A stretch of 64,000 bases of DNA from Pseudomonas sp. CCI4.2. GTDB lineage: Bacteria > Pseudomonadota > Gammaproteobacteria > Pseudomonadales > Pseudomonadaceae. The translations under genes were made by a program, and so were the position numbers. Below are positions 46,700-53,523 of the stretch, in pieces. The DNA is taken from NCBI RefSeq assembly GCF_034350045.1, contig NZ_CP133781.1, positions 4,948,501-5,012,500 on the forward strand, in the 5' to 3' direction. The notes beneath the pieces are model-generated. The model saw only the letters and a list, made by a program, of their open reading frames with translations. It did no database searches and was not told the origin of the DNA. How positions within the stretch are numbered: position 1 is the stretch's first letter; every line of letters begins with the position of its first letter.

Positions 46700-47659
46700 A
46701 TGACTTCCCTCCTGCGAATCGCCGTCCTCGACGACTGGCAATCAGTGGCCAGCGACGTGGTGGACTGGGCGGTTCTTAACGCCATCGCCGACGTCAGTTT
46801 TTTGCATGAGTTCCCGGCAGACACTGCAACCATGGTTGCCCGGCTGGCATCGTTCGAGGTCATTTGCGTCATGCGAGAGCGTACGCAGTTCAACGACGCC
46901 TTGTTGAGCCAACTGCCGCACCTGAAGTTGTTGGTCACCGGCGGCATGCGCAATGCGGCTATCGACCTCCCCGCTGCGGCACGTCTTGGCATTCAAGTGT
47001 GCGGCACCGACAGCTATAAAAACGCCGCACCAGAAGTGACTTGGGCCTTGATCATGGGCATCACCCGCAACCTCGTGGGGGAGGCCAATTCCTTTCGCGA
47101 CGGCGGTTGGCAAATCGGGTTGGGCAGCGACTTGTATGGCAAAACGTTGGGGATTCTGGGCTTGGGCAGCATCGGCAAATGGGTTGCCAAATATGCCCAG
47201 GCGTTCGGCATGCGGGTGATCGCCTGGAGTGAAAACCTTACCGTCGAACGTGCCGCTGAAGTGGGCGTTACCTACGTGACCAAGCGCGAACTGTTTGAGC
47301 AATCGGACGTGCTGAGTGTGCATCTGGTGCTCAGTGACCGCAGCCGCGGCATTGTCGATGCCCAGTCGCTGAGCTGGATGAAACCGACCGCCTACCTGAT
47401 CAATACAGCGCGCGGCCCCATCATCGACGAAGCGGCGCTGATCAGCTTGATGCAGCGCGGCGATATTGCCGGGGCCGCGTTGGATGTTTTCGACCCCGAA
47501 CCGCTGCCCGCCGACCATCCGTTTCGTACCCTGAGCAACGTGCTGGCCACACCGCACATCGGTTACGTCACAGAGAATAACTACCGGATGTTCTTCAGCC
47601 AGATGATCGAAGACATTCAGGCGTGGCAAGGTGGTAAACCGATTCGGGTTTTGGGGTAA
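46700..47659 (+). CDS. D-isomer-specific 2-hydroxyacid dehydrogenase
   Basis: 319 residues. The NAD-binding motif is GILGLGSIGKWVAKYA near residues 150-165. Catalytic Arg lies in INTARGPIIDEAALI near 235-249, Glu in DVFDPEPLP near 263-270, and His in ATPHIGYVTENN near 286. It reduces 2-oxoacids or oxidises D-2-hydroxyacids with NAD(P)H; the substrate is not determined. Possibly glyoxylate/hydroxypyruvate-like, which would fit the glycerate genes at 38 kb, but that is only a guess. Confidence 0.93.
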   Translation: MTSLLRIAVLDDWQSVASDVVDWAVLNAIADVSFLHEFPADTATMVARLASFEVICVMRERTQFNDALLSQLPHLKLLVTGGMRNAAIDLPAAARLGIQVCGTDSYKNAAPEVTWALIMGITRNLVGEANSFRDGGWQIGLGSDLYGKTLGILGLGSIGKWVAKYAQAFGMRVIAWSENLTVERAAEVGVTYVTKRELFEQSDVLSVHLVLSDRSRGIVDAQSLSWMKPTAYLINTARGPIIDEAALISLMQRGDIAGAALDVFDPEPLPADHPFRTLSNVLATPHIGYVTENNYRMFFSQMIEDIQAWQGGKPIRVLG

Positions 47660-47826
47660 CTGACTGCGGGAGGTCCGCTTTTGTGTGGCTGAGATCACTG
47701 ATTTTGGCGATGCACAAACTTTTGTAGGCGCTGCCGAAGGCTGCGATCAGATGTTCAGTGCTTACTATTGCGTGTCTGCCAAAAAATCTCTGTGGGAGAT
47801 TCTATGTTTGAGGGCAGGCGACCCAG

Positions 47827-47888
47827 GTTTCAGGTCGACATCAGCGGCGCGACTACGGGCCTCTTCGCAGGCAAGCCTACTCCCACAG
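47827..47888. repeat. REP-like repeat, CAGGCTTGCCTGCGAAG family (inverse orientation)
   Basis: About 62 bp. It is the inverse of the copy at 49121-49182 and shares the REP palindrome CTTCGCAGGCAAGCCTACTC and the TCGACATCAGCGGCGC tail. The two copies flank the efflux-gene remnant and the TetR gene. Confidence 0.8.
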
Positions 47889-47944
47889 TATCTGCGGCTG
47901 CTTGCAATCTACCGTGTCAATGAAACCCCAAAGCCGTACCGGCT

Positions 47945-48140
47945 TCGCCCCCAGGGTCCAGATGCGGTTGGCACCGAGAACAATCCGCCCCATGCGTTGC
48001 TGCGGTAACCGACTTCAGCACTCAGATCGACGTTGGGATAGAACGCCGCTTCCTGTTGGCTGGTGGAACCGATTTTGATCAGTTCGCGCTACCGCGCCAA
48101 ATCGCACTCAGCGTTGGTCACTACGGCTTGATCACGCGCG
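47945..48140 (-). pseudogene. Decayed fragment of a multidrug-efflux component
   Basis: Read leftward, one frame gives VARDQAVVTNAECDLAR, an in-frame stop (48089-48091), RELIKIGSTSQQE, then AAFYPNVDLSAEVGYRSNA. A one-base loss near 47972 then shifts the frame before an apparent NRIWTLGA. The first part resembles membrane-fusion (HlyD-type) adaptors and the second NodT/OprM-type outer-membrane channels. It therefore looks like a deletion-joined, mutated remnant of a tripartite pump operon. No intact efflux gene adjoins it. The family reading is from pattern memory. Confidence 0.6.
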
Positions 48141-48426
48141 ACAACTTGGCCGCAACCACCACCACCGGCTCACCCACACCCGATCAACAGCGAATCGCGC
48201 AGCGTTAAAACCGGCAGGCTGCACGGACATTGATAAATGGCCAATAGCCTAATCATTGGGCTCAAGCGAGCAGTGCTACCGCCCGCAAAACATCAAGTGT
48301 TCAGCTCGGTGACAGCTGCACCCCACAGGTTCAGGGGCTATGCGCCGTGACGGGCATTCTTGAGCCCGTCGCAAGGCCGGTGCTACCATGCGCAACCGCC
48401 AGGACTGGCAAGGAATTCTCTGGTTT

Positions 48427-49035
48427 ATGAGCAGCATTCGCGAGCGAAACAAAGAACTGATCCTAAACGCAGCCAGTGAGGAGTTTGCCGACAAGGGCTT
48501 CGCCGCCGCCAAAACCAGCGACATCGCGGCCAAGGCCGGGCTGCCAAAGCCCAATGTCTATTACTACTTCAAGTCCAAAGAGAACCTCTACCGCGAGGTG
48601 CTTGAAAGCATCATCGAGCCAATTTTGCAGGCTTCGACGCCCTTCAACCGCGACGGCGTGCCGGCCGAGGTACTCAGCGGCTACATTCGCTCGAAAATCC
48701 GCATCTCCCGCGACCTGCCCCACGCCTCAAAAGTGTTCGCCAGCGAAATCATGCACGGCGCGCCGCACCTGACCGCCGAGCAAGTCGGGCAGCTCAACGA
48801 GCAGGCCAAGTACAACATCGAGTGCATCCAGTCCTGGATCGACAGCGGCCAAATCGCCCCCCTCGACCCCCACCACCTGATGTTCACCATCTGGGCCGCG
48901 ACCCAAACCTACGCCGACTTCGACTGGCAAATTTCCACCGTTACCGGCAAATCCAAACTCGAAGACAGCGACTACGAAGCGGCTGCCGAGACCATCATCC
49001 GGTTGGTGCTTAAGGGTTGTGAGCTAGACAAGTAG
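48427..49035 (+). CDS. TetR-family regulator, RutR-like
   Basis: 202 residues from ATG 48427 (MSSIRERNKELILNAASEEF). The helix-turn-helix lies in the first ~55 residues (KTSDIAAKAGLPKPNVYYYF). The C-terminal half matches the RutR/YcdC ligand domain (ASEIMHGAPHLTAEQV, FTIWAATQTYADFDWQI). RutR senses uracil or thymine and controls pyrimidine use and nitrogen genes. Here the urea transporter gene starts 402 bp downstream on the same strand, a plausible nitrogen link. Close homologues are common in Pseudomonas. Confidence 0.88.
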   Translation: MSSIRERNKELILNAASEEFADKGFAAAKTSDIAAKAGLPKPNVYYYFKSKENLYREVLESIIEPILQASTPFNRDGVPAEVLSGYIRSKIRISRDLPHASKVFASEIMHGAPHLTAEQVGQLNEQAKYNIECIQSWIDSGQIAPLDPHHLMFTIWAATQTYADFDWQISTVTGKSKLEDSDYEAAAETIIRLVLKGCELDK

Positions 49036-49120
49036 CCCTTGGCCTGACCCCACATTCCCTGGTTCTCGGACTTATCGCAGCCTTCGGCAGCTCCAACAGA
49101 AATCTATGCATCGCCTGAAT

Positions 49121-49182
49121 CTGTGGGAGCAGGCTTGCCTGCGAAGACGCCGGTAATAGCGCCGCTGATGTCGACCTGAAAA
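49121..49182. repeat. REP-like repeat, CAGGCTTGCCTGCGAAG family
   Basis: Begins CTGTGGGAGCAGGCTTGCCT and ends GCTGATGTCGACCTGAAAAC. Inverse partner of 47827-47888; a GCAGCCTTCGGCAGC repeat abuts it at 49077-49092. Confidence 0.8.
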
Positions 49183-49262
49183 CTAGGGCCCTTGCAACGG
49201 CGCTTTCGTTGGCAAGCCACAGAGACTTTTCGGCAAACACGAAAGAGTCGGCACTGAAAATC

Positions 49263-49315
49263 TGTGGGACCGAATTTATTCGGGAAGGCTTCAGTCCTGA
49301 CACGCTGCAACCTCA
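49263..49315. repeat. Partial copy of the TGTGGGACCGAAT repeat
   Basis: TGTGGGACCGAATTTATTCG to CACGCTGCAACCTCAAG; the right half of the composite element is missing. Confidence 0.75.
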
Positions 49316-49391
49316 AGTCATCCACTCCACAGAAAGAAAAAAGCCTTTGACCGACGTGCCTCGTCGTGAATAAACTTCGCCCCCAGACATA

Positions 49392-49401
49392 TTGTATACA
49401 A
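49392..49401. promoter_or_regulatory. Perfect palindrome TTGTATACAA upstream of the urea transporter
   Basis: A 10-bp perfect palindrome, extended as ATTGTATACAAAT, 36 bp before the urea transporter start. The same core is typical of GntR (FCD/VanR-type) operators for nitrogen and ureide genes, so it may be a regulator site; it could also overlap a -10 element. Confidence 0.5.
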
Positions 49402-49437
49402 ATACATACTTAATTGATCACAATAAAATATAAATCC

Positions 49438-50307
49438 ATGAACAAAATCTCCTGCCCCGACTGGGCCGAAGCCATCCTCAACGGCTTTAGCCAAGTCCTG
49501 CTGCAACGCCATCCTTTTTGCGGAATGCTTTGTCTGCTGGCAATCCTGCTCACCGCACCTGAATTGCTGGGGGGCGCGTTGCTGGGTGCGGTGGCCGGTT
49601 TACTCACTGCTCAACGGCGTGGCTATGACAAAGCTGAACGCCAAGCCGGTCTCTACAGTTACAACGGGGTGCTGCTGGGCGTGTTGTTGTGTCATCAGTT
49701 GCCTTGGTCACCCGTATTGCCGTTGCTAATTATGGTCAGCGGTGGCTTAAGCGCGATGCTCATGCACCATTGGTTGGCGAACACCCGGCAAGCGCATTGC
49801 CTGAAGGCTTACACCGCGCCGTTTGTGCTGTTCAGTTGGTTGTTACTTGCCGTTGTAATGCCCCACACACCCGCACTCAACACTGCCGACAACACCTTGC
49901 TACACGCCGTGTCCCAAGGATTGGGACAAATATTTTTGCTCGATCAACCGTTAGCGGGGCTGATGATCGGTGCCGGCCTGCTGATCGCTGATCGACGTGG
50001 CGCCTGTTGGGCGTTGCTGGGCTGCACCGCCGGAATCGCCGTGGCACTTGTACAAAATGAACCCTCCAGCGCCCTGTTCGGCCTCGCCAGCTACAACCCG
50101 GCGCTGGCCGGCTTGGCGTTCAGTCATCAGCGCACCAAACCGTGGCTGCCGTTGTTCGCGATCGCTCTGGCCATTGTCCTGCAGCCCGGATTTTCCCAAC
50201 TGGGTCTGCCGACCTTGACCGCGCCATTTGTCCTGGCTTGCTGGCTGGTTCAGGCCAGCGCCCGTCTGCTGCGACAGTCCACATCCGATCACGGCTTGCA
50301 CTGGTGA
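49438..50307 (+). CDS. Urea transporter
   Basis: 289 residues from ATG 49438. About ten membrane segments and a duplicated half structure, as in the UT family. The first half has the conserved AGLYSYNGVLLGVLL near residues 71-85, and the second SALFGLASYNPALAGLAF near 206-223. These channels let urea cross the inner membrane passively. No urease genes are in the window. A palindrome lies just upstream and a RutR-like regulator gene is next to it. Confidence 0.9.
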   Translation: MNKISCPDWAEAILNGFSQVLLQRHPFCGMLCLLAILLTAPELLGGALLGAVAGLLTAQRRGYDKAERQAGLYSYNGVLLGVLLCHQLPWSPVLPLLIMVSGGLSAMLMHHWLANTRQAHCLKAYTAPFVLFSWLLLAVVMPHTPALNTADNTLLHAVSQGLGQIFLLDQPLAGLMIGAGLLIADRRGACWALLGCTAGIAVALVQNEPSSALFGLASYNPALAGLAFSHQRTKPWLPLFAIALAIVLQPGFSQLGLPTLTAPFVLACWLVQASARLLRQSTSDHGLHW

Positions 50308-50352
50308 GCCGAAAGCTCCAGGCTTTGCAAAAATTCACTTCGGAATTGACCC

Positions 50353-51186
50353 ATGGACAGCAACACTGGCTGGCGTGAACAGCTACGCATCATCATTTTT
50401 CAGACCGACACCGTCGCCGGTCGACGCTTCGACACTGCCCTGCTGCTAATCATCTTAAGCAGCCTATTCGTCGTCATCATTGACAGTATCGACAGCATTC
50501 ACCGCAATTACATCGATTTGTTCGCCTACATCGAATGGGGCTTCACGCTCGTATTCGCTGTCGAGTACGCCTTGCGGCTGTACTGCTCGCCGAAGCCGAT
50601 GCGCTATGCCTTCAGCTTTTACGGGCTGGTCGATCTGCTGGCAATTGTGCCGGGAATTCTGGCGCTGTATTACGCTGACGCACAATATTTGCTAATCATT
50701 CGGATCATTCGGATGCTGCGAATCTTCCGGGTGCTCAAGCTCAGTCCCTATTTGAAGCAAGCCAATTTCTTGTTATTGGCACTGCGTGGCAGCAAGCAAA
50801 AAATCATCGTGTTTCTCGCGACAATTTCCACCTTGGTGATCATATTTGGCACCTTGATGTATGTGATCGAAGGGCCGGCGAACGGTTACACCAGTATTCC
50901 GGTTGGCATTTATTGGGCCATTGTCACGATGACCACCGTAGGCTTTGGCGACATCGTGCCGAAGACGCCAGCCGGGCAAATGCTAGCGTCACTGTTGATG
51001 ATTACCGGTTATTCGATCATCGCCGTGCCCACCGGCATTTTCACAGCCGAACTGGCCAACGCCATGCGCGGCGGTGGGCTTGAGCATGAATGCCCTGTGT
51101 GCGCCAAGACCAACCACGAAAACGAAGCGGCGTTCTGCGCCCGTTGCGGCAATGCGCTGTTTCCAAACGTTGATAAACAGGCATAA
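50353..51186 (+). CDS. Six-segment voltage-gated-type K+ channel with C-terminal zinc ribbon
   Basis: 277 residues. Membrane segments S1-S4 lie at about 26-130, with an Arg-rich S4 (IIRIIRMLRIFRVLKL, about 113-128). The pore carries the K+ selectivity filter TTVGFGD near residue 196, followed by S6 (LASLLMITGYSIIAVPTGIF). After S6 the C-terminus has two CxxC pairs (CPVCAKTNHENEAAFCARCG, about 248-267), a predicted cytoplasmic zinc ribbon. It should pass K+ across the inner membrane; the gating cue is unknown. It starts 45 bp after the urea transporter. Confidence 0.92.
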   Translation: MDSNTGWREQLRIIIFQTDTVAGRRFDTALLLIILSSLFVVIIDSIDSIHRNYIDLFAYIEWGFTLVFAVEYALRLYCSPKPMRYAFSFYGLVDLLAIVPGILALYYADAQYLLIIRIIRMLRIFRVLKLSPYLKQANFLLLALRGSKQKIIVFLATISTLVIIFGTLMYVIEGPANGYTSIPVGIYWAIVTMTTVGFGDIVPKTPAGQMLASLLMITGYSIIAVPTGIFTAELANAMRGGGLEHECPVCAKTNHENEAAFCARCGNALFPNVDKQA

Positions 51187-51277
51187 GTACCTCCGTTTTT
51201 AGTATTTATAAGCCGCACTGCATCCGGCTATAGTCGCGCGCACTAAGCCCCACCCAACCTCGAACAAGGAATTCGCC

Positions 51278-52276
51278 GTGAACAAACTTTTGGGTGCCTC
51301 ACTATTGGCCGTAGGTCTGGCCATCGCCAGCACGGTCCAGGCTGCTCCGCCGCTGCTCAACGTCTCTTACGACGTCATGCGCGACTTCTACAAAGACTAC
51401 AACAGCGCGTTCCAGAAGCACTGGCAGGCCGAGCACAACGAGAACATCACGTTGCAGATGTCCTTTGGCGGCTCCAGCAAACAGGCCCGCTCGGTGATTG
51501 ATGGCCTGCCGGCTGACGTGATCACCATGAACATGGCCACCGACATCAACGCCTTGGCCGACAACGGCAAGTTGGTACCTGATAACTGGATCACCCGCCT
51601 GCCGAATGACAGCGCGCCCTTTACGTCTGCCACGGTATTTATCGTGCGCAAGGGCAACCCTAAAGGCCTCAAAGACTGGAACGACTTGGTAAAAGACGGC
51701 GTGCAAGTGATCGTGCCCAACCCTAAAACCTCGGGCAATGGCCGTTACACCTACCTGTCGGCGTGGGGCTATACGCTGAAAAACGGTGGTGACGAAGCCG
51801 CCGCGAAACAATTCGTCGGCAAGCTATTTGCCAACGTACCGGTACTCGACACTGGTGGCCGTGGCGCAACTACCACGTTCATGACTAACCAGATCGGAGA
51901 TGTGTTGGTGACCTTCGAAAACGAAGCCGAAATGATCGCCAAAGAGTTTGGCCGCGATCAGTTCGAAGTGGTCTATCCAAGCGTCTCGGCCGAAGCAGAG
52001 CCACCGGTGACGGTGGTCGATAAAGTCGTCGACAAAAAAGGCACCCGGGCCGTGGCCGAAGAATACTTGAAATACCTCTGGTCACCCGAAGGCCAGGAAA
52101 TCGCCGCCGCCAACTACCTGCGCCCACGCGACCCCACCGTACTGGCGAAATACGCCGACCGCTTCCCGAAAGTCGACTTTCTGTCGGTAGAAAAAACCTT
52201 CGGCGACTGGCGCACCGTGCAGAAAACTCACTTTGGTGACGGCGGGATTTTCGATCAGATTTATTCGGGTAAATAG
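51278..52276 (+). CDS. sbp: Periplasmic sulfate-binding protein
   Basis: 332 residues, GTG start with AAGGA. Signal peptide about 1-22 (ending TVQA). The mature protein is the PstS/Sbp type: LNVSYDVMRDFYKDYNSAF, SFGGSSKQARSVIDGLPADV and PNPKTSGNGRYTYLSAWGY, with Ser and Gly residues that bind sulfate. It delivers sulfate to the CysTWA ABC transporter. cysT would be expected next; instead its last ~55 bp recur at 56248-56305 and foreign-looking genes lie between. Confidence 0.95.
   Translation: MNKLLGASLLAVGLAIASTVQAAPPLLNVSYDVMRDFYKDYNSAFQKHWQAEHNENITLQMSFGGSSKQARSVIDGLPADVITMNMATDINALADNGKLVPDNWITRLPNDSAPFTSATVFIVRKGNPKGLKDWNDLVKDGVQVIVPNPKTSGNGRYTYLSAWGYTLKNGGDEAAAKQFVGKLFANVPVLDTGGRGATTTFMTNQIGDVLVTFENEAEMIAKEFGRDQFEVVYPSVSAEAEPPVTVVDKVVDKKGTRAVAEEYLKYLWSPEGQEIAAANYLRPRDPTVLAKYADRFPKVDFLSVEKTFGDWRTVQKTHFGDGGIFDQIYSGK
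52219..52275. repeat. Direct repeat, left copy (sbp 3' end)
   Basis: Within the intact sbp gene. 32 bp (52229-52260, CACTTTGGTGACGGCGGGAT onward) are identical to 56259-56290; then one mismatch and 11 more identical bases. Together with the right copy it brackets the effector cassette. Confidence 0.9.
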
Positions 52277-52289
52277 TGTTGGATTTCGC

Positions 52290-52372
52290 TCTGTAGGAGC
52301 CAACTGGTTGGCGAGGCAATAGCCCTGACAGGCTCAATCAGGCTGTTTCGCCAACACGTTGGCTCCTACAGA
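52290..52372. repeat. Intergenic inverted repeat, TGTAGGAGCCAAC family
   Basis: Arms CTGTAGGAGCCAACTGGTTG and CCAACACGTTGGCTCCTACA around CCTGACAGGCTCAATCAGG. It lies immediately inside the left direct repeat. Confidence 0.85.
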
Positions 52373-52402
52373 TTCGGGTATTTATAGGAGATCCATCATT
52401 AA

Positions 52403-52984
52403 TTACATCCTCCGTTTAATACTAAAAATCACTTGCCGAACCTCCTCGACGGGCAGGCGAATTGTTATAAGCTCCACGTTCTCACTCCCCAAAATCAGTA
52501 CGGTATGAAAATCGTCCTTCGACCTACTTGGCTGCCAAATCACATCCACTGACCCACCAATCAAATAGCGGGTGACGTGCGCATTACAATCCAGCTTTAA
52601 AAGGGAGCGCTGGCGCTTCAGCTCTTCAACTTCTTCGTGGTTAAGATTTTCCCCAGACGAAACGCCATATATCAGCCGATAAGCATCTGCAACAGCGTGG
52701 GATGACGAGGTAAATATCTCGGCCTGGTCACTCCAGGGTCTCGACGTTACGTGTTGCTGCCCGACGTACCCTTGGCTCGGATAACTGGCTACAAACCCAT
52801 CGCCACTCAGCAAGGATCGAGGCTTACCGGGCAAGTTAAATTGATAGGAAGAAAAATAAACCGGCGTAGATAACCCTTCTTGATAAGCCGCTTTCATAAT
52901 TGAAGGCGGTGAATAGTCGCATTTATCAGCCGATGCATTAACGGCGACAATCATTAGTACACTTGGCAACAGCATTTTTTTCAT
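52403..52984 (-). CDS. Small secreted protein, possible second immunity protein
   Basis: 193 residues from ATG 52984 (MKKMLLPSVLMIVAVNASADK), with a Sec signal peptide cleaved after SA-D. The mature domain has two Cys (KCDYSPPS and LKLDCNAHV) and no recognised family. The reading frame extends upstream into a ~90 bp stretch copied from the effector gene (53011-53100), which is not part of this protein. Its position downstream of an effector fragment and its export suggest an immunity protein for a lost or alternative effector; this is inference. Base composition is lower in GC than the flanking core. Confidence 0.65.
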   Translation of the reverse strand: MKKMLLPSVLMIVAVNASADKCDYSPPSIMKAAYQEGLSTPVYFSSYQFNLPGKPRSLLSGDGFVASYPSQGYVGQQHVTSRPWSDQAEIFTSSSHAVADAYRLIYGVSSGENLNHEEVEELKRQRSLLKLDCNAHVTRYLIGGSVDVIWQPSRSKDDFHTVLILGSENVELITIRLPVEEVRQVIFSIKRRM

Positions 52985-53010
52985 TACATGCTCCTTTGTA
53001 TCTATGACAA

Positions 53011-53100
53011 ACGCGTGGACTTCAATCATGCCCTGCCAATATAAGGGTCGGGCTGGGGCGGGCGGACGCAACTTGGCCAACCAGCAAGGGCAATCGTCTG
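53011..53100 (-). pseudogene. Fragment of the effector gene beside the orphan immunity-like gene
   Basis: About 90 bp align, with several small gaps, to 55280-55372 inside the effector gene. On the protein level AKLRPPAPARPLYWQGMIE matches AKVLPPARARPVYWQGMVE of the effector. It is a truncated, diverged effector relic on the same strand, directly before the second secreted gene. Confidence 0.75.
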
Positions 53101-53106
53101 ACGTAA

Positions 53107-53523
53107 CTATATTTCAGACTCTATAAATATTTCGCGTATATACCTTAATCTTTCTATCTCTTCCCTCACTTCACAGTCACCCTTTAGCATCTCACCTCGC
53201 TGACCACCGAGCTCTAAAATAACGGTGCATTTTTCCCTTACAAATAAGGCCCACATAGAATCCATATTTTTTATCTTTAATGCTAGCTTAGTTTGTTCGT
53301 CATCATGAATGTCATCATGAAGACGTTCCAAACTCATTTTACGAAGTAGTATTTTTTCATCTTCAATGCAGCTCATAACACTGGGATGCTCACCCTTAGC
53401 ATTATCCAAGCATTTTGTGTATGCTGGACTATATAGATTATTTCGATCGATCTGAAGAGCGAAAGGTGCAGCGGAGTAAGAAAGCAAAATGAACGCCATA
53501 ATTTTTTTCATATCTACCAACAT
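53107..53523 (-). CDS. Secreted LprI/DUF1311-like protein, probable immunity protein
   Basis: 138 residues. The ATG (53523) follows the effector stop with no gap; a second Met four codons on (MKKIMAFILLSYSAAPFALQ) gives a clean signal peptide. The mature part has the four-Cys layout of DUF1311/LprI lysozyme-inhibitor-like proteins: YTKCLDNAKGEHPSVMSCIE, then MWALFVREKC and GDCEVREEIERLRYI. LprI inhibits lysozyme. Next to a predicted muramidase effector, export to the periplasm and a lysozyme-inhibitor fold fit an immunity role. The gene is markedly AT-rich (about 28% GC over 53101-53160). Confidence 0.72.
   Translation of the reverse strand: MLVDMKKIMAFILLSYSAAPFALQIDRNNLYSPAYTKCLDNAKGEHPSVMSCIEDEKILLRKMSLERLHDDIHDDEQTKLALKIKNMDSMWALFVREKCTVILELGGQRGEMLKGDCEVREEIERLRYIREIFIESEI

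Larger units (their letters stand above)
47660..48426. other. 767 bp region holding only repeats and gene debris
   Basis: Contents left to right: a GCTGCCGAAGGCTGCGATC repeat (47730-47748), a REP-like copy (47827-47888), the efflux-gene remnant (about 47945-48140) and the TetR promoter region. I see no intact gene. Confidence 0.65.

Noticed and set aside
46742..47698. 318-residue frame opposite the hydroxyacid dehydrogenase
   Set aside because: Shadow of the dehydrogenase gene, which has all catalytic motifs in its own frame.
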